From: Bacillota bacterium
Lineage (GTDB): Bacteria; Bacillota; Clostridia; DSM-8532
Direction of reading: 5' to 3'
Length of the DNA stretch: 64,000 nucleotides
Assembly: GCA_023443745.1 (NCBI GenBank)
Contig: JAEZTB010000030.1
Span: 253,898 to 317,897, forward strand
The notes beneath the pieces were generated by a model that ran no database searches, was not told where the DNA came from, and saw only the letters and a list, made by a program, of their open reading frames with translations. This document shows positions 16,405 to 25,876 of the stretch, piece after piece. The stretch's first letter is position 1. Each line of letters begins with the position of its first letter. The position numbers and the translations under genes were made by a program.

Positions 16405-17485
16405 CAAAAAATCCTATCGCTGTTCATCCAACAGTTGCTGTTCCGGGGGATCCATTACGCCGTACGACAAAAAGGATAAATGGGTAACGGGTGAAATCCA
16501 AACTCCACGAGGCGCCGTACCTGTGGTTTCAACAGATCTTAACTTCAAAGATATTTTCGGAGGGTGGAAAGTACGCTGGGGCATAGGCCGGATGAGTTAC
16601 AAGATCAGTCCGGGGCTTTACGCTGTGGGTAATCCCGATCACACATCCCCCGTGTTGGTCAGCGCGAATTACAAGCTAACATTCGACAAAATGAGAAAAG
16701 AGCTTTCAGAGCTGGACTGCTGGCTTCTGATACTCGATACAAAGGGCATCAACGTCTGGTGTGCCGCCGGTAAAGGTACATTCGGCACCAATGAACTGGT
16801 GCGTCGTATATCGAAAACAGGACTGTCCAAGATAGTCTCGCACAGGAAATTGGTGTTGCCGCAGTTAGGGGCTCCCGGCGTGTGCGCCCATGAAGTAACT
16901 AGGCGAACCGGCTTTTCTGTGGTTTACGGTCCTGTGAGAGCGCTTGATATAAAAATCTTCCTCAATTCCGGCTTTAAGGCTACAGAAGAAATGCGTACCG
17001 TGAAATTCACGGTGTGGGATAGGTTGGTCCTTACCCCTATGGAACTGGTGGCTGCCGCAAAGACTTCATTGATGGTTTTTGGATTATTGTTTCTCATAAA
17101 CCTGTTTGCAGCAAGACCTTTCGGGCTTGCGGACTTCATCGCTTATGCGGGCGCTGTGATAACGGGAACCGTCGTTACGCCCGTGCTCCTTCCCCTTATT
17201 CCCGGTAGAGCTTTTGCTTGGAAGGGCTGGCTGTTGGGACTGTGCTGGACGGCAGGATTTATTTGGCTTAATGGCTGGTTTGCCTCTGGTTTTCTGCTTC
17301 TTTCCATAGGTTATCTGCTGGTGCTGCCGTCATTGTCGGCATTTCTGGCTATGAATTTCACAGGCTCGTCAACATACACTTCTTTTTCCGGCGTTATCAA
17401 GGAAATGAAAGCAGCGGTGCCACTTATCGCCCTTTCATCCGTCGCGGGGATTGTACTGGTGTTGATAATGAGCCTGACGGCTTAA
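16391..17485 (+). CDS. hgcA: Mercury-methylation corrinoid protein HgcA
   Basis: 364 residues from ATG 16391 (or ATG 16397), inside the end of arsR. HgcA carries a corrinoid and donates a methyl group to Hg(II), making methylmercury. The diagnostic cap-helix motif NVWCAAGKGTFGT is exact, with Cys124 as the lower-axial cobalt ligand, in an N-terminal corrinoid-binding domain (about 35-205). A C-terminal membrane domain of about four to five hydrophobic segments follows (about 220-362), the HgcA-specific architecture that CdhD/acsC corrinoid proteins lack. The length fits the family (~340). Oddity: a Cys-rich N-terminus (Cys11, Cys16, Cys17). hgcB follows after 12 bp. Confidence 0.96.
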   Translation: MKMSSKKSYRCSSNSCCSGGSITPYDKKDKWVTGEIQTPRGAVPVVSTDLNFKDIFGGWKVRWGIGRMSYKISPGLYAVGNPDHTSPVLVSANYKLTFDKMRKELSELDCWLLILDTKGINVWCAAGKGTFGTNELVRRISKTGLSKIVSHRKLVLPQLGAPGVCAHEVTRRTGFSVVYGPVRALDIKIFLNSGFKATEEMRTVKFTVWDRLVLTPMELVAAAKTSLMVFGLLFLINLFAARPFGLADFIAYAGAVITGTVVTPVLLPLIPGRAFAWKGWLLGLCWTAGFIWLNGWFASGFLLLSIGYLLVLPSLSAFLAMNFTGSSTYTSFSGVIKEMKAAVPLIALSSVAGIVLVLIMSLTA

Positions 17486-17497
17486 AAGGAGTGCACT

Positions 17498-17791
17498 ATG
17501 AAGCACAAATATCTGAAAAATGTTGCTACTCTCGATCTATCGGTTGAAAAATGTATCGGCTGCGGAAGATGCGCAGAGGTTTGCCCTCATGGAGTTTTCT
17601 GCATGAATGAAAAGAAAGCGCGGATTAATGACAAAGATCGTTGTATGGAATGCGGTGCTTGTGCGATAAATTGTCCCGCAAAGGCTATCACCGTCGATGC
17701 CGGGGTGGGATGCGCTGCCGCTGTAATTATGGGCTGGCTTACCGGGAGTGAACCGAGCTGTGATTGTTCAGGCGGCGGGGAATGCTGCTAA
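17498..17791 (+). CDS. hgcB: Mercury-methylation ferredoxin HgcB
   Basis: 97 residues, AAAGGAG 7 nt upstream. Two [4Fe-4S] motifs CxxCxxCxxxCP are intact (Cys19/22/25/29 and Cys49/52/55/59). A further Cys72 in DAGVGCAAA matches the conserved extra HgcB cysteine, and the C-terminus ends with a cysteine pair (CDC at 88-90 and CC at 96-97), as in proven HgcB proteins. It supplies electrons to reduce the HgcA corrinoid and is thought to pass Hg(II) via its cysteines. It sits directly after hgcA in one operon. Confidence 0.96.
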   Translation: MKHKYLKNVATLDLSVEKCIGCGRCAEVCPHGVFCMNEKKARINDKDRCMECGACAINCPAKAITVDAGVGCAAAVIMGWLTGSEPSCDCSGGGECC

Positions 17792-17846
17792 AAATGGAAG
17801 GTGTGCTTTGTGAACAAGACCCGCCGCGAACCCGCTGAGTGCCAGA

Positions 17847-17890
17847 AGGAGCAGGTCGGTAGTAATCCCTCCCGCTCCTGATCATTTTTT
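17847..17890 (+). terminator. Probable terminator of arsR-hgcAB
   Basis: AGGAGC (17847-17852) pairs with GCTCCT (17874-17879), followed by GATCA and a seven-T run. The stem is short, with further partial pairing inside the loop. The position after hgcB supports the call. Confidence 0.5.
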
Positions 17891-17893
17891 TGA

Positions 17894-20116
17894 TTACTTT
17901 GCTGCCGCGAGACGTTCTTGCTTACGTTTTTCCCACGAAGCCCAAAGCGGACCAACGATACATATTGTTGAGTAACATCCACTAATGGAGCCGATGGCCA
18001 TAGGCAACGCGAAGCTTACAATAGAATCCAGCCCATTAATTGCGGCAAATACGAATAAAATGGCTATGCTCGCAAACACGGCAAGATTGGTATTAAGTGA
18101 ACGGGTAAAGCTCTGTGAAATACTTTTGTCTACAATATCCTCAACTGGCATATCTCTCTCTAAGCGGGAATTTTCCCTTATACGGTCGTAAATGACGATT
18201 GTATCGTTAATAGAATAACCTAAAATTGCCAATGCCACAGCGACAAAGGAATCCCCGATCGGAATCTGAAATATGATAAAGGTAAAGAACGCCACAAGAA
18301 CATCATGCAGCAGGGCTACCAATGACATCGCGCCCGCTGACAGTCCATGAATCTTCCGAAAACTGAACCAGACATACAGTATAATCAGTACTGCGGAAAG
18401 CACAATAGCTATAACGGCATTCTTCAAAAATTTCTGACCGAAAAACGCAGAGACATTGTTTGTGCTGTCTAATTCAAATCCCTGTTCCGGATATTGCTTC
18501 ATCAACGCTTCGGTAACCTGATGCAGCTCCTCGTTGCTCATAGCCCTGTCGCCGGTCATACTGAGAACCAACCGCTTTTCCCCTGTGGCAAAATCCGTGG
18601 TAATCTGTCCTTTCGTGGTACGCCCGTCCAAGGTCTGTTCCACCAGAGTAGCCGCGTCGTTTGGCGACAAATCAATTGTTTCAGACATGGCATATTTCAA
18701 AACGGTACCGCCTTTAAACTGAATATCCAGATTGATGCCGTTCACAAAAGTCATTATGATACCGAAAATGATAATGCAGGAGGAAAAAGCGTAATAAATC
18801 TTCCGGTACTTGAAGAAGGGAATTATCTTCACTTCTTTCTTTTCTAACGCGCGCTTGCTTAAAAAGAGTGACGGGCTTTTGACCCAATTATACTGCGCGA
18901 GGGATACGGTCATCAGCTTGGTCGCCATAACCCCGGCCACAAAGTTCATAATAATACCGAACAGCAGCGTGTACGAGAAGGACAAAATAGCGCCTGATCC
19001 GAAATACATCATCACAAATGCGACAATCAAGACGGTGATATTGCCGTCAAAAATAGAGGAAAACGCCATTTTGAAGCCGGAGGAAACCGCTGCCAGCATT
19101 CTTTTGCCGCTTTTCAGCTCCTCGCGTATCCTCTCGGAGACGATAACATTGGCGTCTACGCCCATACCAATGGAGAGGATAATACCCGCGATACCCGGCA
19201 GGGTGATGGAAAACTGTGGCCAGGTAAGCATAATAATCTGCCCTGTTACTTGGAGCAGCAGGGAAATGGCCGCGATGACGCCGGATAAGCGGTAGTAAAG
19301 TATCAAGGCCACGCATATCAGTGCGAACGCCACGATTCCCGCTAACACCATAACATTCAGCGCGTTGCTGCCCAGCTCGGGACTGATCGTGCTGTAATTT
19401 TCCGTAATCAGTGCAAAGGGCAGCGCGCCGGAATTTATTTGATTTGCTCGAGTCTGGGCTTCCACCGCATCTTTCATTCCGGTGATGAAGCACTCATCCG
19501 AATCAATCCGTGTCTGAACCATCGGCGCCGAAATTAAATTTTCATCTAAATAGATAGAAATCTTCTGACCAACAAGCCTTTCGGTCGCTTCCGCGAACAT
19601 ACGGCGACCCTCCGCCTTCAAGGTCAAAGTTACAACGTACTTGCTCGTATTTTGCGGGTCTATCGCGGGCGTGGCCTTATCTACATATTGCCCTTCCAAA
19701 ACAATATTCCCATCGGGGTCTCTGAAGGTAAGATGAGCCATACTGCCCAATTCAGCAATGGCCTTTTCTGGATCAAAATCGGTTTCATCTGATTTCCAAG
19801 GAAAACGCACAAAAACGTAACCATTTTCCTTGTCTATGGTTACGTCACGATCCAAAATATTTCTCTGGTCCAGACGTGTTTCTATAACAGCACGGGCTGC
19901 TTCCAGTTCTGTTTCGGTGGGATGACGATCGAGATCCTTTGGAACAAAAGCCGCGTCAATGCCGCCTTTGATATCAATTCCGAAGCGCATCTCTGACGCG
20001 CCTTTCAAATGCATTGAGCCTATATCCAAACCAAAAAACGCTACATATGAAATGAGCAGTGTAATTAAGATAACAGAAGCAAATGTCCCCTTTTTATTGG
20101 CTAATTTATTCATCAT
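17894..20116 (-). CDS. secDF: Fused protein translocase SecDF
   Basis: 740 residues, the size of Bacillus SecDF. The SecD half has TM1, then the periplasmic P1 domain (MRFGIDIKGGIDAAFVP, DLDRHPTETELEAARAVIETR) and a five-helix block (GMGVDANVIVSERIREEL, the RND proton-relay region). The SecF half begins near residue 420 with a second TM1/ectodomain (GINLDIQFKGGTVLKYAM) and ends with GYSINDTIVIYDRIREN. It uses the proton gradient to help pull proteins out of the Sec channel. It is convergent with hgcB and functionally unrelated to it. ATG 20116 or 20113 follows GGAG. Confidence 0.96.
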   Translation of the reverse strand: MMNKLANKKGTFASVILITLLISYVAFFGLDIGSMHLKGASEMRFGIDIKGGIDAAFVPKDLDRHPTETELEAARAVIETRLDQRNILDRDVTIDKENGYVFVRFPWKSDETDFDPEKAIAELGSMAHLTFRDPDGNIVLEGQYVDKATPAIDPQNTSKYVVTLTLKAEGRRMFAEATERLVGQKISIYLDENLISAPMVQTRIDSDECFITGMKDAVEAQTRANQINSGALPFALITENYSTISPELGSNALNVMVLAGIVAFALICVALILYYRLSGVIAAISLLLQVTGQIIMLTWPQFSITLPGIAGIILSIGMGVDANVIVSERIREELKSGKRMLAAVSSGFKMAFSSIFDGNITVLIVAFVMMYFGSGAILSFSYTLLFGIIMNFVAGVMATKLMTVSLAQYNWVKSPSLFLSKRALEKKEVKIIPFFKYRKIYYAFSSCIIIFGIIMTFVNGINLDIQFKGGTVLKYAMSETIDLSPNDAATLVEQTLDGRTTKGQITTDFATGEKRLVLSMTGDRAMSNEELHQVTEALMKQYPEQGFELDSTNNVSAFFGQKFLKNAVIAIVLSAVLIILYVWFSFRKIHGLSAGAMSLVALLHDVLVAFFTFIIFQIPIGDSFVAVALAILGYSINDTIVIYDRIRENSRLERDMPVEDIVDKSISQSFTRSLNTNLAVFASIAILFVFAAINGLDSIVSFALPMAIGSISGCYSTICIVGPLWASWEKRKQERLAAAK

Positions 20117-20227
20117 TATAATGACTCCTTTTATTCTTTTCTATGTGTGTAACACAACAGTAACCAACAAACTACCCCTCATATCTGTTCTGGCATGAAG
20201 TTAGATAGTGTTTGTCCGTTATACGGC

Positions 20228-20262
20228 TTGAAACTGTTTAAAATGGTTTAAAACAGTTTCAA
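20228..20262. promoter_or_regulatory. Inverted repeat between small membrane gene and secDF
   Basis: TTGAAACTGTTT (20228-20239) and AAACAGTTTCAA (20251-20262) are perfect 12-bp arms with an 11-nt spacer. The AT-rich stem could end the upstream small gene or act as an operator for secDF; there is no clear T-run. Confidence 0.45.
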
Positions 20263-20669
20263 ATAAGAATAAAAGGAGGTGCGTTAGGATTATGCGGAGC
20301 GATTAAAAAATGCTTAATTTTACAGATGGGAATTTTGGGTAGAGATATATAACTCCGGGTTGTACGAAAAAAAAGGTTATATGATAACCCATAAAATATC
20401 ATCATGAGACTATTATTTTTATAGCTTAATAATCGCTGCGTATTTTGAGAGAAATCTGTCTCCTGAACAAAGAAGTCTACCAGTTGATTTTGATGTACGA
20501 TTGATTGTAATGCATCTTTGCCGGCATCGCAGGCGGAAATTGAATCTTGCATGATTGAACCATCGCCAATATGTGAAAAAAATGAAAGTAACAGAAATGG
20601 CATGCAAATAAGAACCAATAATATGGCCAAAAGGCGTATTCCGCTTTTCCTAAATAGAATGCCACACAT
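20259..20669 (-). CDS. Small hypothetical membrane protein
   Basis: 136 residues from ATG 20669 (GAGGAG 8 nt upstream). There is one strong hydrophobic segment (about 11-33, LLAILLVLICMPFLLLSFF) after a basic start, then an extracytoplasmic segment (SACDAGKDALQSIV, DFFVQETDFSQN) and a tail of unclear character. The last ~40 residues look less protein-like, so a shorter ancestral gene is possible. It is co-directional with secDF, 143 bp upstream. No family is recognised. Confidence 0.45.
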   Translation of the reverse strand: MCGILFRKSGIRLLAILLVLICMPFLLLSFFSHIGDGSIMQDSISACDAGKDALQSIVHQNQLVDFFVQETDFSQNTQRLLSYKNNSLMMIFYGLSYNLFFRTTRSYISLPKIPICKIKHFLIAPHNPNAPPFILI

Positions 20670-20911
20670 ACTTTCACTCCTCTCCGCATCTTGAATGTTA
20701 AGCAATCACTCGCGCTTGCGTTAAATGTAAATATTTTATCGTAAATTACTAAAACGCTCAATCAAGCACTTTTATAATATACCATTCTAAGAAATAAGAA
20801 ACAATGCAAAATCAGAAATTTGCACAACGTTCCAAAGCTTTCAAAACTTGCAATATTTTAGCATAAAAGATGGCAGTTGATATTTGGCCATTCCAAGTGG
20901 TAGTGAATGCC

Positions 20912-21742
20912 TCATTTCTTCACTGGTATGAAGATATTCACATGGCAGTGATTTTCGGCTTCATTCCAGTCGATGTACTGTTCAATTGTCGGCAAGTCTA
21001 CCTGCCGATATTCGCTACAGGGCATAAATTCCCCATAGACACGCTTCCATGTCTGCCCAAGAACACCTTCTGAAATTGACCCTTTTGCGGTGAATACAAT
21101 CCAAGTGCTTGCGGGATATTGATATAGATCAAAACCCTCGATTGGTTCCCCCTGATACTCTATCCCACACATATAGTCGTTGTTACCCTCCATATCAAAC
21201 CCGAAGCATAACCCAAGGTCACAGGGATGTCCGCTGATTTCCCGCATCCGCTCTGCTGTTCCATTGGATTTGACAATTTCCCATGTGCCTCCGCCCTGCG
21301 GTGTTGTCCGGCGTATGCCGAGAACTGTAAAGGCCGCCTTGTCTTGAATTCTGTAGTCCATTTCATTGACCCCCGTGATCATTAATGTAAAAGTCAGACG
21401 GGCAAAAAACTTAAGGCTCGCATCCGCTTTTCTGGCTTTCTGCGGCGTAATCCCATGCGTACGCTTAAATGCTGCTGTGAACGCATCCGCCGAATCATAA
21501 CCGTATTTTATTGCGATATCCAACACGCGCTGATCTGTATTTTGCAGCTCGTATGCAGCGCATGATAACCGCCTGCGGCGAATGTATTCCGAAAGCTGTA
21601 TTCCAGTAATCGGAGCGAACGAACGCTGGAATACCGAATAGGGGCAAGCCATAATTCGGCCGATCTGTGCAGGATCGATATCTTCAGTCAGATGCTCCTC
21701 TAAATACTCCATCGCACTATTCATTCTGTCTACCCACTGCAT
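20912..21742 (-). CDS. AraC-family regulator with GyrI-like effector domain
   Basis: 276 residues from ATG 21742, preceded by GGAAAGGAGG. The AraC DNA-binding domain lies at the N-terminus (about 10-105: DPAQIGRIMACPYSVFQRSF and VLDIAIKYGYDSADAFTAAF). A GyrI-like/SOUL-type small-molecule domain follows (MDYRIQDKAAFTVLGIR... YPASTWIVFTAKGSI ... EAENHCHVNIFIPVKK). This Rob/BltR-like arrangement usually senses amphipathic drugs or metabolites. No obvious target gene is adjacent. Confidence 0.9.
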   Translation of the reverse strand: MQWVDRMNSAMEYLEEHLTEDIDPAQIGRIMACPYSVFQRSFAPITGIQLSEYIRRRRLSCAAYELQNTDQRVLDIAIKYGYDSADAFTAAFKRTHGITPQKARKADASLKFFARLTFTLMITGVNEMDYRIQDKAAFTVLGIRRTTPQGGGTWEIVKSNGTAERMREISGHPCDLGLCFGFDMEGNNDYMCGIEYQGEPIEGFDLYQYPASTWIVFTAKGSISEGVLGQTWKRVYGEFMPCSEYRQVDLPTIEQYIDWNEAENHCHVNIFIPVKK

Positions 21743-21833
21743 AGCCGTCCTCCTTTCCAACTACAGAATAACAAAATACTGTTTGAGGTATCCGAGTTTG
21801 GGAGTACAAATAATCACGGCACATTGTGCCGCG

Positions 21834-23336
21834 TTATATGCCCTTCTTTTTTGCTTTGTTAAGATACATATCTTTATCCGCAATTTCAATGATTTGCTCC
21901 AAACTCAGGTTCATTTTCGATTTATAAGATAATATCCCAAAGCTTGCACCAATCAAGTAGGGCTTTTGCTTGCTTCGGTTCAAGGCTTCGAATCGCTGTG
22001 CGATTCGTGCGCAGATTTTTTCTGCTTCCTGTTCACAGCTATTCTCGAACAATATCATGAATTCATCTCCACCATAGCGAAAGATAACATCGTCGGGATT
22101 AAGCTCGCTCATGATAATCCTACAAACGTCAATTATCATAGCATCCCCTTCCAAATGCCCAAAGGTATCATTTACCATTTTAAGATTATCCACATCAAAA
22201 AAGCAAAGATTAAATCCCGCTTCTCCATGCTGGGCGCTTTCAAACCTTGACTTAAGCAAATCCATACCGGCCCTTCTGTTTAAAATGCCGGTCAATGAGT
22301 CGGTAGTGGCGTGGATAGCTAATTTTCTCTCAATCCTCTTTATTTCACCGATGTCCGCGACACCGCTTAAAATAGACTCCTCGCCAAAATAATCAATAAG
22401 CTCGTAATTAACAACGGTACACTTGATCTGTCCAGACAATGTCCTTTGATCCACTAAATAATCGATCAATTTCCTATCTGTTTTCAGCTTCTTGCGAATA
22501 TTGTTGAAATCCCGAGCATTTTTAAATAAATGCGCGTAGTTCAAATCGTCAGATATTATCTCCGGAAGTTCATAAAACAGAGCGGCCTTATTGTTTGCGT
22601 ATTGGATTTTCCCGTCCTCAAACCGGGATATCAACAAAGGAAAGGGATTGATTTCAAATAATTTAATGAAAGTCTGCTTGTCTTCTTTGAGCATTTCCTC
22701 ATTTAAATAGTTTGTTACATTATAACGGTAAAGGAGCAGGAATAAAACAACTGCTACCAATATGGTGGTAGTGGAATTAAACTGCTTGATAATAGCGGTA
22801 TTATCCGTGCAGAAATAGGAAAGGCCGATCAGGAATAAAACATGGTTTACGGTATAAATTGAAAGCACCCATTTCGGATAGATCGGTATTATCAGAGCTG
22901 CCGCAAGGACAATCATAATGTATGCATAAATGTTTCCGGTAAACCTTTGACTATTTAAAGATAGAATGGAAGCGATAAAAATGGTGATGGATATTTCTGA
23001 AAGTATCAAAATTTTGGCGGCACGAGAGTTTTGGAAGTTTTTCTGCTCAAACAGCTTGTAGATTGTGAGATAGGCTATTGAAAGAAGAAAAATAATAGTG
23101 TGTATGATGAAAAGGTTGCGGCTGTATATACTATCAACAGAGGGATCTTGATGCAGCCTAAAATCCAAGTAAAAGTTATAAAAGCTTAAAACGAAAACAA
23201 CCCAGTTAAAGATTTTTCCCCGCTGTAAACTTAATAGGAGGCATCTTCTTTCAAACTCCAGATGGTTTTTAAAATTCATATTCAACATTAATATCTTTGA
23301 AAATCTGTTCAAAATTCCAAAGGAATTCTTTGCCAA
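21834..23336 (-). CDS. Membrane-bound diguanylate cyclase (GGDEF)
   Basis: 500 residues if started at TTG 23336 (AAAGAGGTG just upstream); TTG 23432 and ATG 23288 are alternatives. An N-terminal block of about six hydrophobic segments is followed by a PAS-like region (LFEINPFPLLISRFEDGKIQYANN) and a GGDEF domain with RYGGDEFMILFENS and intact GGDEF active site. The RxxD inhibitory site five residues before GGDEF is absent (NPDD there). It makes c-di-GMP from GTP, likely in response to a membrane or cytosolic signal. A c-di-GMP-I riboswitch in the same window (50980-51068) shows the organism reads this signal. Confidence 0.93.
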   Translation of the reverse strand: MAKNSFGILNRFSKILMLNMNFKNHLEFERRCLLLSLQRGKIFNWVVFVLSFYNFYLDFRLHQDPSVDSIYSRNLFIIHTIIFLLSIAYLTIYKLFEQKNFQNSRAAKILILSEISITIFIASILSLNSQRFTGNIYAYIMIVLAAALIIPIYPKWVLSIYTVNHVLFLIGLSYFCTDNTAIIKQFNSTTTILVAVVLFLLLYRYNVTNYLNEEMLKEDKQTFIKLFEINPFPLLISRFEDGKIQYANNKAALFYELPEIISDDLNYAHLFKNARDFNNIRKKLKTDRKLIDYLVDQRTLSGQIKCTVVNYELIDYFGEESILSGVADIGEIKRIERKLAIHATTDSLTGILNRRAGMDLLKSRFESAQHGEAGFNLCFFDVDNLKMVNDTFGHLEGDAMIIDVCRIIMSELNPDDVIFRYGGDEFMILFENSCEQEAEKICARIAQRFEALNRSKQKPYLIGASFGILSYKSKMNLSLEQIIEIADKDMYLNKAKKKGI

Positions 23337-23541
23337 GAATGCCCACCTCTTTCCGCTACAAGTGTCAACAGCAGTATAGCACAAAAAATTAAACAAATCG
23401 ACAACGGCAATCGTCTCCTGTGAACAGCACAATTCTCCAATATCTGTTCAATACTTTATTGGGTTTCGATATTTTAAAATACCTATGAACGTGTTCAGAA
23501 GTTAGCTTTTCATTTTTTTGCTCCTGGACTTTAGTGCAATT

Positions 23542-23578
23542 AAGGGGGAAACCTAACTGCGGTCAGGCTTCCCCCTTA
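23542..23578. terminator. GC-rich hairpin between PPOX-family gene and diguanylate cyclase
   Basis: AAGGGGGAA...TTCCCCCTT arms (from 23542 and to about 23577) with one inner mismatch form a strong stem. It lies in the 339-bp gap 23337-23675, after the PPOX-family gene stop. No long T-run. Nothing coding is seen in the rest of the gap. Confidence 0.6.
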
Positions 23579-23675
23579 TCGGTATTATACTCATATTCCG
23601 AGATTTCAGTTATAATCTGTAAGTCTGATACTTCAATTTAAAATGACATTATGCTTATACTTTAACGAATTTTAT

Positions 23676-24152
23676 TTACTTCGCCGTTTTATTGATAAAA
23701 TCAATTTCATACTGCTGTTCACCGTATTTTCTTTCGTTGTCAGTAATAGTACCCTCTGAGAGGGTGATACGCAGAACGATTGAGTTCGGATTGTCTTCGT
23801 CGCCAACTTCATCGAACCAGTCGAAGATTTTTTTAAATTTCGCTCTGATTTCCGCATTCTTCTCGTCCTTGACCCAACCGAGATTTTCAGCCGTGCCCTG
23901 TAAAGCATACCAATCTAACCCACTGACGGAAACCTCGTTGTTCTTCTCAATTTGCAGCGTTTTATTTTTTTTTGCGTCCGTAGAAACATAAAATACGCCG
24001 TCTTCATAATAAGCGCAAACCATACGGACAGCAGGGCGGGGATTACCGGCAGCGTTCGGGGATAGTGATATTGTCGCAAGAGCAATAACTTCTTCTTTGC
24101 CCTTTCCGCAACGTTCCTCCATAAGTTTCATCGCGTTTTCGTATTTGCTCAT
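23676..24152 (-). CDS. Pyridoxamine 5'-phosphate oxidase-family flavoprotein
   Basis: 158 residues. The split-barrel flavin-binding fold is indicated by NPRPAVRMVCAYYEDGVFYV, STDAKKNKTLQIEKNNEVSV and the central GLDWYALQGTAENLG. Such small proteins bind FMN or F420-like cofactors and reduce or sequester small molecules; true PNPOx residues for PLP are not recognisable. It stands alone on its strand. The substrate is unknown. Confidence 0.87.
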   Translation of the reverse strand: MSKYENAMKLMEERCGKGKEEVIALATISLSPNAAGNPRPAVRMVCAYYEDGVFYVSTDAKKNKTLQIEKNNEVSVSGLDWYALQGTAENLGWVKDEKNAEIRAKFKKIFDWFDEVGDEDNPNSIVLRITLSEGTITDNERKYGEQQYEIDFINKTAK

Positions 24153-24226
24153 TTTAATTCTCCTTTAAAATATATTTAATTTTATGCTGTTACTATAGTC
24201 AAACCACTTGAAACGTAGCTCAAGAT

Positions 24227-24838
24227 TTACAATTCCGGCTTTAGCCACAAAGCGGGACGAACGCCGCCTGTACATTTGCCATCGCTGATATTGCCTTTCA
24301 ATATATTGTTGCCTTGGATACCTATATTACCGTCACCGTGGATGTACACGGCTTTTACATTAACGCGGCCGGGCGACCGAAGCCACCACCACCATAGTCC
24401 ACCCTTAAACATAGCACTTCGCCTACTATTGTTTTCGTCTTTTCTTTCAAACCAATATTTTTGATTTCTTCCTCGGTTTAACAGTTTTGAACTGCTATCG
24501 CCGAAATATCGGCACACTACTTCTTCAATGCTTAGCAAAAATATGCTGTCATATGTATCTGCTCCGCCTTTTGAACCATACCACTGATTGTCAGGATTTT
24601 TATTTAATACCGGAATTATTCTTGATTTATCAGCTGCGTTGAATTTGTCATAGAATTCACCGTTAAGATATTTTCGTAGCGAGCATTCAGCCCATGTTAT
24701 ATCTTTATAAGCATCATGATAAGCGCGTTGTTCTATAATATCTTCGGATATAATCAAAGCCGTATTGTTTTGTATGTCAAGCACGCGCCAGTTGTAACTG
24801 CCGAATGAAATTATTGAGCCGATTTTAAAATCATTCAT
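24227..24838 (-). CDS. DUF6273-like protein, coupled to MerR regulator
   Basis: 203 residues from ATG 24838, which overlaps the end of the MerR gene by 8 nt (ATGAATGA), with AAGGAGAAGG upstream. The family signature is clear: IISFGSYNWRVLDIQNNTALIIS, ITWAECSLRKYLNGEFY, FLLSIEEV and the C-terminal WWWWLRSPGR and GGVRPALWLKPEL. DUF6273 domains occur in clostridial surface or regulatory proteins; their function is not established. Translational coupling suggests it works with, or is controlled by, the MerR protein. Confidence 0.8.
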   Translation of the reverse strand: MNDFKIGSIISFGSYNWRVLDIQNNTALIISEDIIEQRAYHDAYKDITWAECSLRKYLNGEFYDKFNAADKSRIIPVLNKNPDNQWYGSKGGADTYDSIFLLSIEEVVCRYFGDSSSKLLNRGRNQKYWFERKDENNSRRSAMFKGGLWWWWLRSPGRVNVKAVYIHGDGNIGIQGNNILKGNISDGKCTGGVRPALWLKPEL

Positions 24839-25847
24839 TTTCCTTCTCCTTAATAGGGAACAGCAAATCAAGCTGTAAATAACTCATTTCAGAATTGTGC
24901 TTTTGAATAAAGTTATTAAAATTCAAAGTTTCTTCAAAACCTTGTCCAAAGACTGTTTCGGGCGATTCCCATCTTGGGGAACCCCAGTCATTATCGTATT
25001 TATCACTTGCATTAACCCATTCTTTAAGCCTCCGCCAATCCTGGAAATCCCACGCCCTTAACACATGAGCGGCATATAACCCGCCACTGAACTCTCGTCT
25101 TACTAACGGTGCGGATATCTCCATATTATCAGGAACAGACACCCATACTTCATATACATGTGAGTTTTCGCCAATTCCTATCGGACCTTGAGAGCAATCA
25201 AAACCGAAACTGCGTGCGTCGGGTTTAATTTTTAACAATCCGCTCTCTTTTGTAAATTTACTTACCATGTCCGCTGCTTTGCCCTCACAGCCTTCTCCTG
25301 AAGCGTAAGCGGCGGCTATGGTCATGGGCGGAAGGTAAACAATCCGCACATCCTTGTCTTCCAGTTTCATTAATTCTTCGTTAGCTTTGTTTAATTCTTC
25401 CATTGATAAATTCTCCTTCGTTTCTTTGATTAGATTATCAGAAAAAGAAAGAGAGCTTATAACAGAGAATACAGCTTCGTCGTCGAAGAGTTTTAAATTA
25501 ACACCGGCTTTTTTATTGATTTCCTCAACAAAACGCGTCAATATGGATTTAACGGTAGACAGCGCAGTAATTTCGCCGTCTATTTCGCTTATGTTTTGCC
25601 TGAAAATTTCCACTGCTTCCGCCGCGTCGTAATTGTTAAGGATGCTTATGATTTGCTTCACAGGAACACGCAGCTTACGCAGAACTATGATTTGCCGCAA
25701 ACGACTCATGGCGTTTTCGTCATAAACCCGGTAAGCATAATCGTCTTTCCGCAGACTTTGAATTAGTCCCGCTTGCTCATAATAACGTAACATTCTTGTA
25801 GAAATTCCGTAATCCCTTGACACCTGACTGATTGTTTGAAGATCCAT
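24831..25847 (-). CDS. MerR-family regulator with GyrI-like ligand domain
   Basis: 338 residues. The MerR winged helix and wing lie at about 5-75 (SQVSRDYGISTRMLRYYEQ), followed by a long dimerisation helix (about 80-120). A C-terminal effector domain of GyrI/Bmr type follows (VYLPPMTIAAAYASGEGC...VYEVWVSVPDNM...GGLYAAHVLRAWDFQDW). It should bind a small hydrophobic ligand and unwind its own long-spacer promoter. That promoter is visible at 25877-25907 with a 19-bp spacer and a central dyad. It is in an operon with the DUF6273 gene. Confidence 0.92.
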   Translation of the reverse strand: MDLQTISQVSRDYGISTRMLRYYEQAGLIQSLRKDDYAYRVYDENAMSRLRQIIVLRKLRVPVKQIISILNNYDAAEAVEIFRQNISEIDGEITALSTVKSILTRFVEEINKKAGVNLKLFDDEAVFSVISSLSFSDNLIKETKENLSMEELNKANEELMKLEDKDVRIVYLPPMTIAAAYASGEGCEGKAADMVSKFTKESGLLKIKPDARSFGFDCSQGPIGIGENSHVYEVWVSVPDNMEISAPLVRREFSGGLYAAHVLRAWDFQDWRRLKEWVNASDKYDNDWGSPRWESPETVFGQGFEETLNFNNFIQKHNSEMSYLQLDLLFPIKEKENE

Positions 25848-25876
25848 ATCATAACCTCAATCTTTTCCTGATTTTG

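Noticed and set aside
16391..17485. Ordinary acetyl-CoA-pathway corrinoid protein (CdhD/AcsC)
   Set aside because: The NVWCAAGK cap-helix motif, the C-terminal membrane helices and the HgcB partner are specific to HgcA.
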